A stretch of DNA of 64,000 nucleotides from UBA4416 sp963422675 (GTDB taxonomy: Bacteria > Bacteroidota > Bacteroidia > B-17B0 > Aurantibacillaceae). The position numbers and the translations under genes are program-made. The DNA lies in NCBI GenBank assembly GCA_963422675.2, contig CAXVYS010000008.1, positions 62,001-126,000 on the forward strand, in the 5' to 3' direction. Below are positions 1-8,196 of the stretch, piece after piece. Each line of letters opens with the position of its first letter. Position 1 is the stretch's first letter. The notes beneath the pieces are model-generated. The model was not told where the DNA came from and made no database searches. It saw only the letters and a program-made list of their open reading frames with translations.

Positions 1-408
1 CCAGGAGTGTTTATTATTAGCCAATGCGTTATAAACATTTTTATTGTAAGCTTCTACTTCCTTTGCATACCCAATAAGATCGGTTAAATTGAGCTTGTTG
101 TTTTCTGCAATCAATAATTTATGCACCTCCCAAAATTTGCCTTGCTCATGTAAAGCCACAGCTAATTCAGCAGCCTTCTGCGATTTTTGAAAGGTTTTAT
201 TTAATGGAAAATGGCGCCATACGAATACAATTTTCTCCGCATAGTTTTCAATGATTTTTTCCATATCACTAAATGCTTTACGGCATTTAGGATCTTCATA
301 ATCACCATACATGATCAACTGAAAATCAGCCTGTATATTCCCTATATGTGGCTCTTCTTTTTTAAAGGGTAATGTAAGATCCGGGTGTTGTTTTTTAGAT
401 ATGCTCAT
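1..408 (-). CDS. DsbA-like thioredoxin-fold protein (C-terminus cut by window edge)
   Basis: Open frame of 136 codons from an ATG at 406-408 to base 1, with no stop, so the 3' end lies outside the window. The protein begins MSISKKQHPDLTLPF and contains YGDYEDPKCRKAF near residue 35, followed by FVWRHFPLNKTFQKSQKAAE. That order matches the DsbA/Thioredoxin_4 family, whose members read DYECPYC and a cis-Pro FRHFPL-type segment. Here the first cysteine of CxxC is aspartate (DPKC), so classical dithiol oxidase chemistry is doubtful. There is no signal peptide, which suggests a cytoplasmic protein; such forms occur in Bacteroidota. Family assignment is from motif memory; the exact function is unknown. 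Confidence 0.75.
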   Translation of the reverse strand, partial: MSISKKQHPDLTLPFKKEEPHIGNIQADFQLIMYGDYEDPKCRKAFSDMEKIIENYAEKIVFVWRHFPLNKTFQKSQKAAELAVALHEQGKFWEVHKLLIAENNKLNLTDLIGYAKEVEAYNKNVYNALANNKHSW

Positions 409-530
409 GTTATTTAATGTTCTATGGAAATAAATACTCTTATAAAGTACGACGCATGATGTGATGCTTCTTATCAGGTTATGCATTATGGAAACAAATT
501 TCAACTGCAATTGTTTAGCAGCCTTCCCGC

Positions 531-941
531 TTACTCTACCAGCTTTAGCCAGGCTTTTATCACGTTTTGCAGATCTTTTTGTTTAGACTTAAGATCCGCT
601 AAATCCTGAATTTTCATCAATCGCCTTCCATCAGTATACTTGCCTTCAAGAAATTCGGAGACCTCTTTTACTTTTTCACCGGTAGGAAAAACAAGTAAGG
701 CATAGCCTCTGTGAATATTTATCACAACCAGGTCTCTTTTATATTCTTTGGGATCAAAAGGCTTCATATCCCCATTATAAAAGAAAGCCGGTGAATTCCA
801 TTTGACGTATTCACTAATGTTTTTATCAGTACTCAGTATCAGCTTTCTAATAGCTTCAATGGTTTCTGTTAATGGTGATCCCAACTTTTGGATATACTCC
901 GTAACTTCATTTGAACTTACCGGATCCTTTGATTTAGCCAT
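531..941 (-). CDS. DUF1801 (YdhG-like) domain protein
   Basis: A 136-residue soluble protein. The pattern LGSPLTETIEAIRKLI ... VKWNSPAFFYNG ... YALLVFPTGEKV is the hallmark of DUF1801/YdhG proteins, small single-domain proteins of unknown biochemical role often found beside stress and SRPBCC genes. Length fits the family. It is followed by the edge DsbA-like gene on the same strand 122 bp downstream. A second, more divergent DUF1801 protein lies at 61.3 kb. No enzymatic residue can be assigned. Confidence 0.8.
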   Translation of the reverse strand: MAKSKDPVSSNEVTEYIQKLGSPLTETIEAIRKLILSTDKNISEYVKWNSPAFFYNGDMKPFDPKEYKRDLVVINIHRGYALLVFPTGEKVKEVSEFLEGKYTDGRRLMKIQDLADLKSKQKDLQNVIKAWLKLVE

Positions 942-1074
942 TTTATAAAATTAAGTCCTTAATAATGATACGGCATCTTTTGTTATTGATCTTTATTATA
1001 AAGACTAAACAAAATTAGAGATTTTATAAAGGATTGCAAAACCAAAGATTTTTAAAGTATGATGTTGTTGTAAC

Positions 1075-1110
1075 AAAAAAGCCATCCACCTGATAGCGAA
1101 TGGCTTTTAA
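1075..1110 (-). terminator. Rho-independent terminator of lpdA
   Basis: Stem AAAAGCCAT / ATGGCTTTT (arms at 1077-1085 and 1100-1108) around a 14-base loop, flanked by an A run at 1075-1080 that becomes a U tract on the minus strand. It starts about 18 bases after the lpdA stop codon. Confidence 0.85.
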
Positions 1111-1125
1111 AATAACCTCTAAAAA

Positions 1126-2514
1126 TTATAAGTGAATGACTTCACCGTAAGCTGCTGCTGCTGCTTCCATAATAGCTTCACTCATGGTTGGGTGAGGATG
1201 AATGGTTTTAATTAACTCATGCCCTGTTGTTTCCAATTTACGAACCGCTACAATTTCAGCAATCATTTCCGTAACATTTGCACCAATCATATGAGCACCT
1301 AATAATTCGCCATACTTGGCATCAAACACTAATTTCACAAAACCATCTGCAGCACCGGCAGCTTTTGCTTTACCTGATGCAGAGAAAGGAAATTTACCCA
1401 CTTTTAACGTGTAACCCGCTTCCTTAGCTTGTTTTTCTGTCATACCAACTGAAGCAACTTCAGGCTGGCAATACGTACAACCGGGGATATTTTTATAATC
1501 AATCGGATCAACATGTACTCCTGCAATTTTTTCAACACAGGTAATTCCTTCTGCACTTGCAACGTGTGCTAATGCTTGTCCGCCAACGCAATCACCAATA
1601 GCATAATAGCCAGGGATGTTAGTGGCGTAGAATTTATCCGTTAAAATTTTGCCTTTATCTGTTGCAATGCCTACTGCTTCCAACCCTAAATTTTCGATAT
1701 TAGCCTGGATTCCAACTGCTGATAAAACAACTTCTGCTTCAAGGGTGATATTTCCTGTTTTGGTTTTTACATTTACTTTACTGATATCTCCTTTAGTATC
1801 TACGCTTTCAACAGAAGCTTCTGTCATAATTTCGATACCTGCTTTTTTAAAGGACTTCTCTAATTGTTTAGATACGTCTTCATCTTCTACCGGAACAATG
1901 TTTGGTAAAAACTCCACGATGGTTACCTTAGTTCCCATGGTTGCATAGAAATAAGCAAACTCAACCCCTATTGCTCCTGAACCCACAACTACTAATGATT
2001 TAGGTTGTTTTGGAAGACTCATTGCTTCGCGGTAGCCAATAATTTTTTTACCATCCTGTGGTAAATTTGGTAACTGACGTGAGCGTGCACCTGTTGCAAT
2101 AATAATATGTTTTGCTTCAACGGTAACATTTTTCCCATCGTTTCCTTTAACATCTACTTTTTTTCCTGCTTTAACGGTAGCAGTACCCATAATCACATCA
2201 ATTTTATTTTTTTTCATTAAAAACTGAATGCCTTTGCTCATCCCGTCTGCTACATCGCGGCTACGTTTAATTACCGCGCTAAAATCAGCTTTAATATTTT
2301 CTGCACTGATTCCATATTCTTTTGAATGGTTTAAATATTCAAATACCTGAGCACTTTTTAATAAAGCTTTGGTTGGTATACAACCCCAGTTAAGGCAAAT
2401 GCCACCAAGATTTTCTTTTTCAATAATAGCTGTTTTTAAGCCCAGCTGAGAAGCGCGGATGGCAGTTACATATCCACCTGGTCCGCTACCTATAACAATA
2501 ACATCGTAATTCAT
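1126..2514 (-). CDS. lpdA: Dihydrolipoyl dehydrogenase (E3)
   Basis: Flavoprotein disulfide reductase that reoxidises the dihydrolipoyl groups of the 2-oxoacid dehydrogenase and glycine cleavage complexes with NAD+. With the start at ATG 2512-2514 the protein is 462 residues, the usual E3 length; an upstream in-frame start at 2565 would add 17 residues before the FAD-binding MNYDVIVIGSGPGGY and is unlikely. Visible motifs: GSGPGG (9-14), redox-active C40/C45 in GGICLNWGCIPTK, a second nucleotide-binding GSGAIGVEFA, FAD-binding YAIGD, and the C-terminal IHPHPTMSE with the catalytic His-Glu. It stands alone; no other subunits of the complex are nearby. Confidence 0.97.
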   Translation of the reverse strand: MNYDVIVIGSGPGGYVTAIRASQLGLKTAIIEKENLGGICLNWGCIPTKALLKSAQVFEYLNHSKEYGISAENIKADFSAVIKRSRDVADGMSKGIQFLMKKNKIDVIMGTATVKAGKKVDVKGNDGKNVTVEAKHIIIATGARSRQLPNLPQDGKKIIGYREAMSLPKQPKSLVVVGSGAIGVEFAYFYATMGTKVTIVEFLPNIVPVEDEDVSKQLEKSFKKAGIEIMTEASVESVDTKGDISKVNVKTKTGNITLEAEVVLSAVGIQANIENLGLEAVGIATDKGKILTDKFYATNIPGYYAIGDCVGGQALAHVASAEGITCVEKIAGVHVDPIDYKNIPGCTYCQPEVASVGMTEKQAKEAGYTLKVGKFPFSASGKAKAAGAADGFVKLVFDAKYGELLGAHMIGANVTEMIAEIVAVRKLETTGHELIKTIHPHPTMSEAIMEAAAAAYGEVIHL

Positions 2515-2610
2515 AGTGTGTGTTTTTAGAGCCGCTAATATATAGTTTTTTAGTATAAATACCACGCAATAGGTAATTACAATAAAAACAAGTTTTAGTT
2601 CATAAATAGT

Positions 2611-3639
2611 TTAATTGCGGGAAATAATAGAGGTAGGTAAAACGATCTTTTCATATTCAACGGTTCCTGCACCTTTTTTATCTATGAGTTTTAAGGCTAA
2701 GTTAGCCGCTTCCGTCCCAATTTGCTCCAAAGGCTGGGAAACAGAAATAATATTGGGTTTTACAAAATCAAACAGGCTGATATCATCAAAAGACGCAAAA
2801 ATGATCCCTTCCTTTTTGGCATCAAAAGCCAACTCATTAAACACATTTAAACAAGCGGTTGCAATGTTGTTATTTAAAGTATAGATCGCATCTATTTTTT
2901 CTGACTGCTTTAATAAAGCAATTAGTTTTTTTCTGACATCATTCTGGATATCATTAAAGGATACTTCCACTAAATTAGATTCTTTAAACGGAAGATGGTA
3001 TTTATGTAACGCATCTTTAAAACCTCTCACCCTTTCTGTTAAAGAACTGATATGCGAAGGAGTAATATTAAATGCAACAATGTTTTTACAACCTTTGTGA
3101 ATCAACAAATCGGTTAATTCAAAAGAGCCCTGGTAATCATTCGCTACAACGTAGTTGGATTCTATATCAGGCAAATACCTGTCGATAAAAACAATAGGAA
3201 AATTCCTTAAACGTTCTTTCTTAAAAAATTCTCCGGAAGTATTTGTTGAAGCGATAATTAATCCATCAATGATCTGTTGTTCGGCAAACAACTGAATTAG
3301 TTTTTCCTCTCTTTCAATATTTTCATCGGTGCTACAGATCATAAGATTATAACCTTTTTCCGCTAAAGCCTTTTCAACATATTTAGCAATATTGGAATAA
3401 AAAGGGTTTGATATATCTGCTACCAATAACCCAATTAAATTACTTTTACCTGTACGTAGCGCGCGGGCAAACATATTTGGGGTGTATTGCATTTCACCGG
3501 CTTTTGATAAAACTTTTTCCTGTGTTTTTTTACTGATACCGTAGGAATCGCCTTTCCCATTAATTACCATGGATACTAATGTTTTAGATACATTGAGCTC
3601 ACGGGCAATATCTTCAAGCAAGGTTTTTTTTAAAGCCAT
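2611..3639 (-). CDS. LacI-family transcriptional regulator
   Basis: 342 residues. Residues 6-50 form the LacI helix-turn-helix and hinge (LEDIARELNVSKTLVSMVING ... KVLSKAGEMQYTPN), followed by a periplasmic-binding-protein-like effector domain (LIGLLVADISNPFYSNI ... IDGLIIAST ... FASFDDISLFDFVKPNI). The ligand, probably a small sugar or metabolite, cannot be read from the sequence. No sugar catabolism genes are adjacent; the upstream neighbour is a Nudix hydrolase and the downstream one lpdA. Two palindromes overlapping its promoter (3678-3715) point to autoregulation. Confidence 0.9.
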   Translation of the reverse strand: MALKKTLLEDIARELNVSKTLVSMVINGKGDSYGISKKTQEKVLSKAGEMQYTPNMFARALRTGKSNLIGLLVADISNPFYSNIAKYVEKALAEKGYNLMICSTDENIEREEKLIQLFAEQQIIDGLIIASTNTSGEFFKKERLRNFPIVFIDRYLPDIESNYVVANDYQGSFELTDLLIHKGCKNIVAFNITPSHISSLTERVRGFKDALHKYHLPFKESNLVEVSFNDIQNDVRKKLIALLKQSEKIDAIYTLNNNIATACLNVFNELAFDAKKEGIIFASFDDISLFDFVKPNIISVSQPLEQIGTEAANLALKLIDKKGAGTVEYEKIVLPTSIISRN

Positions 3640-3663
3640 ATTTTTTTAGATGAGGGTTATAAA

Positions 3664-3671
3664 CAAATATA
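3664..3671 (-). promoter_or_regulatory. -7 box of the LacI-type gene
   Basis: On the minus strand it reads TATATTTG, an exact match to the Bacteroidota -7 consensus TAnnTTTG, 25 bases before the ATG at 3639. No TTG is seen at the -33 position; operator sequences occupy that area. Confidence 0.55.
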
Positions 3672-3677
3672 CGTTTT

Positions 3678-3715
3678 TCTAAATATGTTTAGTTTTTTTA
3701 TCTAAATAATTTAGA
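3678..3715. promoter_or_regulatory. Twin operator-like palindromes (candidate LacI-type operators)
   Basis: TCTAAATAATTTAGA at 3701-3715 is a perfect palindrome around a central A. CTAAATATGTTTAG at 3679-3692 is a near-perfect version of the same motif (6 of 7 arm positions). Their centres are about 22 bp apart, close to two helical turns. The first sits just upstream of the -7 box, so a bound repressor would block the promoter of the regulator gene. Confidence 0.65.
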
Positions 3716-3721
3716 CATATA

Positions 3722-4333
3722 TTACCCTACTCCCTCTTTAATCACATCCAAAATAGCAAAATAAGTATTTTCAGCTACTTCCGTTTTTATTTCTTCAGGT
3801 GTCAGCCATTCTACTCTTTCAATGTTCTCTTCAAGCTGTGGCACTAAAATGCCTGTATGATTAGTTGTCATAGCATACCAATACGTTTTTTTTAAGGCAT
3901 AGCCTTTTTTATATTCATATATATGATAGGTTGGTTCCAGCGTTTTGGTAATCGTTAATTGGGTAATCCCACATTCTTCTTCACATTCCCTCATAGCTGC
4001 TTCTTCAGGGCTTTCTCCCATATCGAGCTTACCTTTGGGCAAATCCCAGGTTTTTAACCGGTAAATAAAAAGATAAGTAGTATCTTTTTTGATTAAGCCT
4101 CCTGCAGCATAAATATATTTGAATACTTTTTTCAAAAGATCCAATCCTTTTTCCAGATTTTCGGTTTCAAAGATCAATTCATGGGTTTCGGTTTGGTTTA
4201 TAAATAGTTCAAATTCATTTAACAATTCCTCCTTATTTAGGGTATCCAGTTTTTTAAATGATTGATTTTGTGAGTCTTGATTTTTAGTTTGAAGTATAAT
4301 TTTTTTTGAAAAATAGTATATTTTGATGTTCAT
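3722..4333 (-). CDS. Nudix hydrolase
   Basis: 203 residues with a complete Nudix box (pattern GX5EX7REUXEEXGU): G then E in GKLDMGE, seven residues, then RECEEECGI, preceded by the typical TWDLPKGKL. The preceding 100 residues hold an unassigned N-terminal region (MNIKIYYFSKKIIL ...). Nudix enzymes hydrolyse nucleoside diphosphates linked to another group; the substrate cannot be told. Divergently transcribed from pyrE with 46 bp between start codons, so the two may share a control region. An enzyme acting on nucleotide derivatives beside a pyrimidine gene would make sense, but that is inference. Confidence 0.88.
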   Translation of the reverse strand: MNIKIYYFSKKIILQTKNQDSQNQSFKKLDTLNKEELLNEFELFINQTETHELIFETENLEKGLDLLKKVFKYIYAAGGLIKKDTTYLFIYRLKTWDLPKGKLDMGESPEEAAMRECEEECGITQLTITKTLEPTYHIYEYKKGYALKKTYWYAMTTNHTGILVPQLEENIERVEWLTPEEIKTEVAENTYFAILDVIKEGVG

Positions 4334-4364
4334 AATTTGATGTGTTTAGAAGCTTTATTACTGT

Positions 4365-4372
4365 TATTTTTG
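4365..4372 (+). promoter_or_regulatory. -7 box of pyrE, suggesting a leaderless transcript
   Basis: TATTTTTG matches TAnnTTTG exactly and ends only seven bases before the pyrE ATG at 4380. If used, transcription would start at or within a few bases of the start codon. Confidence 0.5.
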
Positions 4373-4379
4373 TCGTCCT

Positions 4380-5033
4380 ATGACGATGACACCTTTTGAC
4401 GACGCTGCGCATAAAATTGCCGAATTTTTATTACAAATCAAAGCAATTAAATTACAACCCGAACAACCTTTTACATGGGCTTCGGGATGGAAATCACCTA
4501 TTTATTGTGATAACCGTAAAACCTTGTCTTATCCACAAATAAGAACATTTATACGCCAGCAATTTGTAAACGAAATAAATGAAAAATATGCTAAACCAGA
4601 TGTGATTGCGGGTGTTGCTACCGGCGGTATTGCACAGGGTGCTTTAGTGGCACAGGAAATGGGCTTACCATTTGTATACGTTCGCAGCGAAGCCAAAAAA
4701 CATGGTTTAACCAATATGGTGGAAGGTGAAGTTGAAAAAGGACAAAACGTGGTAGTGATCGAAGATTTGATTTCTACAGGCGGTAGCAGTATAAAAGCCA
4801 TTGAAGCTTTACGCGAAAAAGGATGTAACGTAAAAGGCATGGTGGCTATTTTTACCTATGGTTTTGATGAAGCTGCTCAAAATTTTAAAAATGCCAATTG
4901 CCAAACAAGTACCTTATGCGATTATAACTCATTAATTGAGGTTGCTTTAAAACATAATTATATTACAGAAAACGATCTGGAACCTCTAAAAAAATGGAGA
5001 GAAAGCCCGTCTACCTGGAACAATAAAAACTAA
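4380..5033 (+). CDS. pyrE: Orotate phosphoribosyltransferase
   Basis: Transfers phosphoribose from PRPP to orotate in de novo pyrimidine synthesis. 217 residues, normal length. The PRPP loop VVVIEDLISTGG lies at 124-135, with the family's GVATGGIAQGALVAQEMGLPFVYVR segment before it and the flexible-loop KKHGLTN region. Three small genes follow in tight succession (gaps of 5, 2 and 4 bases), forming one operon to 6109. A second ATG two codons in is an equally possible start. Confidence 0.95.
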   Translation: MTMTPFDDAAHKIAEFLLQIKAIKLQPEQPFTWASGWKSPIYCDNRKTLSYPQIRTFIRQQFVNEINEKYAKPDVIAGVATGGIAQGALVAQEMGLPFVYVRSEAKKHGLTNMVEGEVEKGQNVVVIEDLISTGGSSIKAIEALREKGCNVKGMVAIFTYGFDEAAQNFKNANCQTSTLCDYNSLIEVALKHNYITENDLEPLKKWRESPSTWNNKN

Positions 5034-5038
5034 TTAAG

Positions 5039-5437
5039 GTGTCATATTTCAGTTTAGTAAGCCAAACCCATTCTACCAACTCTGCCACAGATAGTTTGTA
5101 TGATTTTATGGGTGATTTTAATAATTTTAAACATCTTTTACCGGACGATAAAATTGAAAACTTTGCGTGTACCACCGAACAATGTTCCTTTGGCATTAAG
5201 GGGTTGGTGCCTTTAACGATTAAAATTAAAGAACGAAATCCTAAAACACGTATTACGTTTGAAACATTAGGCTTGGCTAAGTTTGTGTTTACCTTACACA
5301 TTCATTTTTTAGAGAACCAACAAACCAATATTCAAATGGAGGGAGATATGAATCCTTTTATAAAAGTAATGGCGGAAAAACCCTTGTTGGAACTCATCAA
5401 TACAATGGCTACTAAACTAGCTGCTTTAAACGTTTAA
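5039..5437 (+). CDS. SRPBCC (START-like) domain protein
   Basis: 132 residues starting at GTG five bases after the pyrE stop; no ATG fits better. The sequence (VSQTHSTNSATDSLYDFMGDFNNFKHLLPDDK ... RITFETLGLAKFVFTLHIHFLENQQTNIQMEGDMNPFIK) has the N-terminal strand, helix and antiparallel beta pattern of the SRPBCC/polyketide-cyclase superfamily, small proteins that bind hydrophobic ligands. No ligand can be assigned. Conserved next to pyrE in many Bacteroidota as far as I recall, which suggests a housekeeping rather than accessory gene. Confidence 0.7.
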   Translation: MSYFSLVSQTHSTNSATDSLYDFMGDFNNFKHLLPDDKIENFACTTEQCSFGIKGLVPLTIKIKERNPKTRITFETLGLAKFVFTLHIHFLENQQTNIQMEGDMNPFIKVMAEKPLLELINTMATKLAALNV

Positions 5438-5439
5438 AC

Positions 5440-5736
5440 ATGACGGATCTGAAAATTAATGTTGCCATACAATTGCTGCCTACAAAATGTAGTACCGATA
5501 AAATTGAATTGATTGATAAAGCCATTGCACTTATTAAAGCATCGAACTTAAAACACCTGGTTTGCCCTTTCGAAACCGTTGTTGAAGGTACTTACGAACA
5601 AATTTTTAAATTGGTAGATGATATAAGAATAACCACTTTATTGAACGGATGTGAAGAATTATTGATTAATATGAAACTACACGCCGGTAATAAAGATTTG
5701 TTTTTTGAGGATAAATTAGTGAAATATAATTCATAA
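5440..5736 (+). CDS. Thiamine-binding/MTH1187 family (DUF77) protein
   Basis: 98 residues. Sequence features INVAIQLLPTK near the start, then IDKAIALIKASNLKHLVCPFETVVEGTYEQIF, fit the MTH1187/YkoF-like family with a ferredoxin-like fold whose characterised members bind thiamine or related pyrimidines. Third gene of the pyrE operon, two bases after its neighbour. Its ligand here is unknown. Confidence 0.75.
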   Translation: MTDLKINVAIQLLPTKCSTDKIELIDKAIALIKASNLKHLVCPFETVVEGTYEQIFKLVDDIRITTLLNGCEELLINMKLHAGNKDLFFEDKLVKYNS

Positions 5737-5740
5737 TGCC

Positions 5741-6109
5741 ATGGTTGCCGATGATGAACTCCTTCATAATTTTTTAAAAGGAAAGTCAGAACATACCCTT
5801 ATGTTATTTGAGCTCTTTATTGCCAGGTACAAGGACATTGGCCCAATTACCATACATCCCACGAAATCAATGATTGGTATTGCAAGCAGCCATAGGCGTG
5901 TTGCATGGGTTACCCAGTTGGGGAAAAATTTTGTACACATTGTATTTCCTTTTCAAAAGCCGTACAACGATAATTTATGCTTTCAGAAAATAGCCCAGGT
6001 CCCCGGAGACAGTAAGCAATTTAACCACCACCTGCGTTTGTTGTTGCCGGAAGATCTTAATAAAGAGGTCCTGGCTTTTATGAAATTGGCTTATCAGGAC
6101 GAGAATTAA
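5741..6109 (+). CDS. DUF5655 domain protein
   Basis: 122 residues; the motif string LMLFELFIARYKDIGPITIHPTKSMIGIAS ... RVAWVTQLGKNFVHIVFPF resembles DUF5655, a domain of unknown function that also occurs fused to DUF4287. Last gene of the pyrE operon, four bases after the DUF77 gene. No catalytic residues are recognisable. Confidence 0.65.
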   Translation: MVADDELLHNFLKGKSEHTLMLFELFIARYKDIGPITIHPTKSMIGIASSHRRVAWVTQLGKNFVHIVFPFQKPYNDNLCFQKIAQVPGDSKQFNHHLRLLLPEDLNKEVLAFMKLAYQDEN

Positions 6110-6145
6110 TACTTCTACTTAAGGCATTTGCTGCTACAATAGGCG

Positions 6146-6153
6146 TATATTTG
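6146..6153 (+). promoter_or_regulatory. -7 box of the DEAD-box helicase gene
   Basis: TATATTTG, exact TAnnTTTG match, 37 bases before the ATG. A TTG occurs at 6128-6130 but with a short 15-base spacer, so only the -7 element is convincing. Confidence 0.45.
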
Positions 6154-6190
6154 AAAAACAGAATTTAGTTTCATTTTATAACCTCTACTT

Positions 6191-7333
6191 ATGCCGTTTT
6201 CATCCCTTGGTTTGTCGCCCGCTTTATTAAAAGCATTAACCGACCAAAAATATACAAAGCCCTACCCTATTCAAACAGAAGCCATTCCTGCTATTTTAGC
6301 CGGCAAAGATATTCTGGGCATTGCACAAACCGGTTCGGGAAAAACAGCCAGTTTTGTATTACCTATCCTTGAACAGTTTCAACAACAAACTCCTACAAAA
6401 AACAGGCATATTAAAGCATTGGTATTAGTGCCTACCAGGGAACTTGCCATACAGGTAAACGATGTATTTAAAGTGCTGAGCAATAACCTTCCTGAACACA
6501 CAAAAAGTTTAGCAGTATATGGGGGCGTTTCCATTAACCCTCAAATGATCGATTTACAAGGTGTAGAAATTTTGGTTGCTACGCCCGGACGACTTTTGGA
6601 ATTGATTTCTAACAGGGCAGTTTCTTTATCGGCCGTTAAAGTATTGGTATTGGATGAAGCAGATAAAATGCTCAATCTGGGCTTTAAGGATGAGATGACA
6701 CAAATCTTCGGGCTCCTTCCAAAGAAACGTCAGAATCTTTTGTTTTCGGCTACCCTGAGCGATGACCTGAATAATATTAACCGCAATTTACTCCGCGATC
6801 CTGTAGTAGTTAAGGTAGAAGAAGAAGTTAAGAACCTCGATTTGATTAAACAGTTTGCCTACCTGGTATCAGAAGAAAAAAAAGGGCCGTTGTTACGTTA
6901 CATCATTAAGGAAAATAAAATAAAACAAGTACTCATCTTTGCATCCTCCGTACACAGAGCCGATGCTGTTGCCGTGAAATTAAATGCCAATGGTATTGAT
7001 GCTTATGCCATACACAGTAAAAAAAGTCAGGAAGCCCGTAATGAAGCTTTGCAGATGTTTAAAACCGGAAAAATAAGAGTACTCGTTGCTACAGATTTGA
7101 TGGCCCGTGGTATTGATATTAAATTTTTACCTTATGTGATCAATTACGAATTACCCCGTTCTCCTAAAGATTACATTCACCGTATAGGAAGAACAGGCCG
7201 TGCAGAGGCTTCAGGAGAGGCCATTTCATTAGTGTGCCCTGAAGAAGAACATCACTTTAAAGTGATCCAGAAAAAAATGGGTAAACGTGTTACGATGATT
7301 GATGGCAATGCCATTAATGTAAAAGGGTTTTAA
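6191..7333 (+). CDS. DEAD-box ATP-dependent RNA helicase, RhlE-like
   Basis: 380 residues covering the two RecA-like domains with hardly any C-terminal tail. Motifs in order: Q motif (FSSLGLSPALLKAL ... KPYPIQTEAIP), Walker A AQTGSGKT at 45-52, PTRELA, TPGR, DEAD near 154, SAT, and HRIGRTGR near 330. Such enzymes unwind short RNA duplexes in ribosome assembly, mRNA decay or cold adaptation. The very short tail separates it from CsdA/DeaD and fits RhlE-type proteins. Own transcription unit, closed by a strong terminator. Confidence 0.93.
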   Translation: MPFSSLGLSPALLKALTDQKYTKPYPIQTEAIPAILAGKDILGIAQTGSGKTASFVLPILEQFQQQTPTKNRHIKALVLVPTRELAIQVNDVFKVLSNNLPEHTKSLAVYGGVSINPQMIDLQGVEILVATPGRLLELISNRAVSLSAVKVLVLDEADKMLNLGFKDEMTQIFGLLPKKRQNLLFSATLSDDLNNINRNLLRDPVVVKVEEEVKNLDLIKQFAYLVSEEKKGPLLRYIIKENKIKQVLIFASSVHRADAVAVKLNANGIDAYAIHSKKSQEARNEALQMFKTGKIRVLVATDLMARGIDIKFLPYVINYELPRSPKDYIHRIGRTGRAEASGEAISLVCPEEEHHFKVIQKKMGKRVTMIDGNAINVKGF

Positions 7334-7436
7334 ATACTTTTACATGTTTCTACATTCACCTATTCTATCGGTTTATTTATTAATAATTTGATAGCAGACT
7401 TAATCAAAGAAAATTCCTTAACTCTTAAATTTGCAG

Positions 7437-7482
7437 CAAAAAAGAACCCCTGTAAGTACTAAACTTACAGGGGTTCTTTTAG
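7437..7482. terminator. Bidirectional terminator between the helicase gene and efp
   Basis: Nearly perfect 16- to 17-bp stem: AAAGAACCCCTGTAAGT at 7441-7457 pairs with ACTTACAGGGGTTCTTT, with an A run on the left and T run on the right, so it works on both strands. It lies between two convergent genes. Confidence 0.92.
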
Positions 7483-7499
7483 TTAAAGGTCCGGTAAAA

Positions 7500-8048
7500 T
7501 TATTTTACCCTTTCCATATACTCACCTGTTTCGGTGTTTATTCTTATTTTTTCTCCCTGTTCCACAAATAAAGGAACCAATATTTTAGCGCCATTACCAA
7601 TCTCAGCTGTTTTTAATGCTTTACCTGCTCCTGTTTCCGTGTAAGCAACCACTACTTCTACATGCTTTGGTAACTCTGCATTAATAGGTTCCTGGTTATC
7701 ATCAAAATAAACTTTAACGGTCATGCTTTCCTGAAGAAATTTAATGCTATCACCAAATAAATATTTTGGAATAGATATCTGCTCAAAGGAATCCTGATTC
7801 ATACATACCAAAGAATCACCTTCTTCAAATAAGTATTGCAGCTCATGTAATTCTACACGTACCAATTCTACTTTTTCACCCGAGCGAAAACGAATTTCAC
7901 TTTGTTTGCCTGTTTTTACATTACGGCACTTGGTAGAATAAATCGCATTTCCTTTACCGGGAGTAATATGATCATAGTCCATCACCTGAACCAATTCGTT
8001 GTTATATCTGATAAATGCGCCTCTCGAAAGGTCTGAAGTTGTAGCCAT
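7500..8048 (-). CDS. efp: Translation elongation factor P
   Basis: 182 residues. EF-P binds between the ribosomal P and E sites and relieves stalling at polyproline stretches. The domain I loop HITPGKGNA carries the modifiable lysine at position 32; domains II/III end with VPLFVEQGEKIRINTETGEYMERVK-like sequence typical of the family. Slightly shorter than the E. coli protein (188). No modifying enzyme gene is nearby, and which modification Lys32 carries cannot be read. Promoter clearly visible upstream. Confidence 0.96.
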   Translation of the reverse strand: MATTSDLSRGAFIRYNNELVQVMDYDHITPGKGNAIYSTKCRNVKTGKQSEIRFRSGEKVELVRVELHELQYLFEEGDSLVCMNQDSFEQISIPKYLFGDSIKFLQESMTVKVYFDDNQEPINAELPKHVEVVVAYTETGAGKALKTAEIGNGAKILVPLFVEQGEKIRINTETGEYMERVK

Positions 8049-8067
8049 GTTTTTTTACATTAAGTCT

Positions 8068-8098
8068 CAAAAATAGCGAGATGAGTTGGGATAGACAA
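8068..8098 (-). promoter_or_regulatory. efp promoter
   Basis: On the minus strand: TTG (8096-8098), 20-base spacer, TATTTTTG (8068-8075). Both elements and spacing fit the Bacteroidota housekeeping sigma factor consensus. Leaves a leader of about 15 bases before the ATG at 8048. Confidence 0.75.
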
Positions 8099-8196
8099 AC
8101 TTTTCTGCGAGATATTAGGATTTAAGCCATGATTAAAGCTTTTTAGTTTCTACAATCGCTATTTCCAAGGTATTAAGGCCTTAGGAACTCACAGAT

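Noticed and set aside
1649..1948. Plus-strand ORF inside lpdA
   Set aside because: Antisense shadow of a well-conserved gene; no start context, no recognisable domain.
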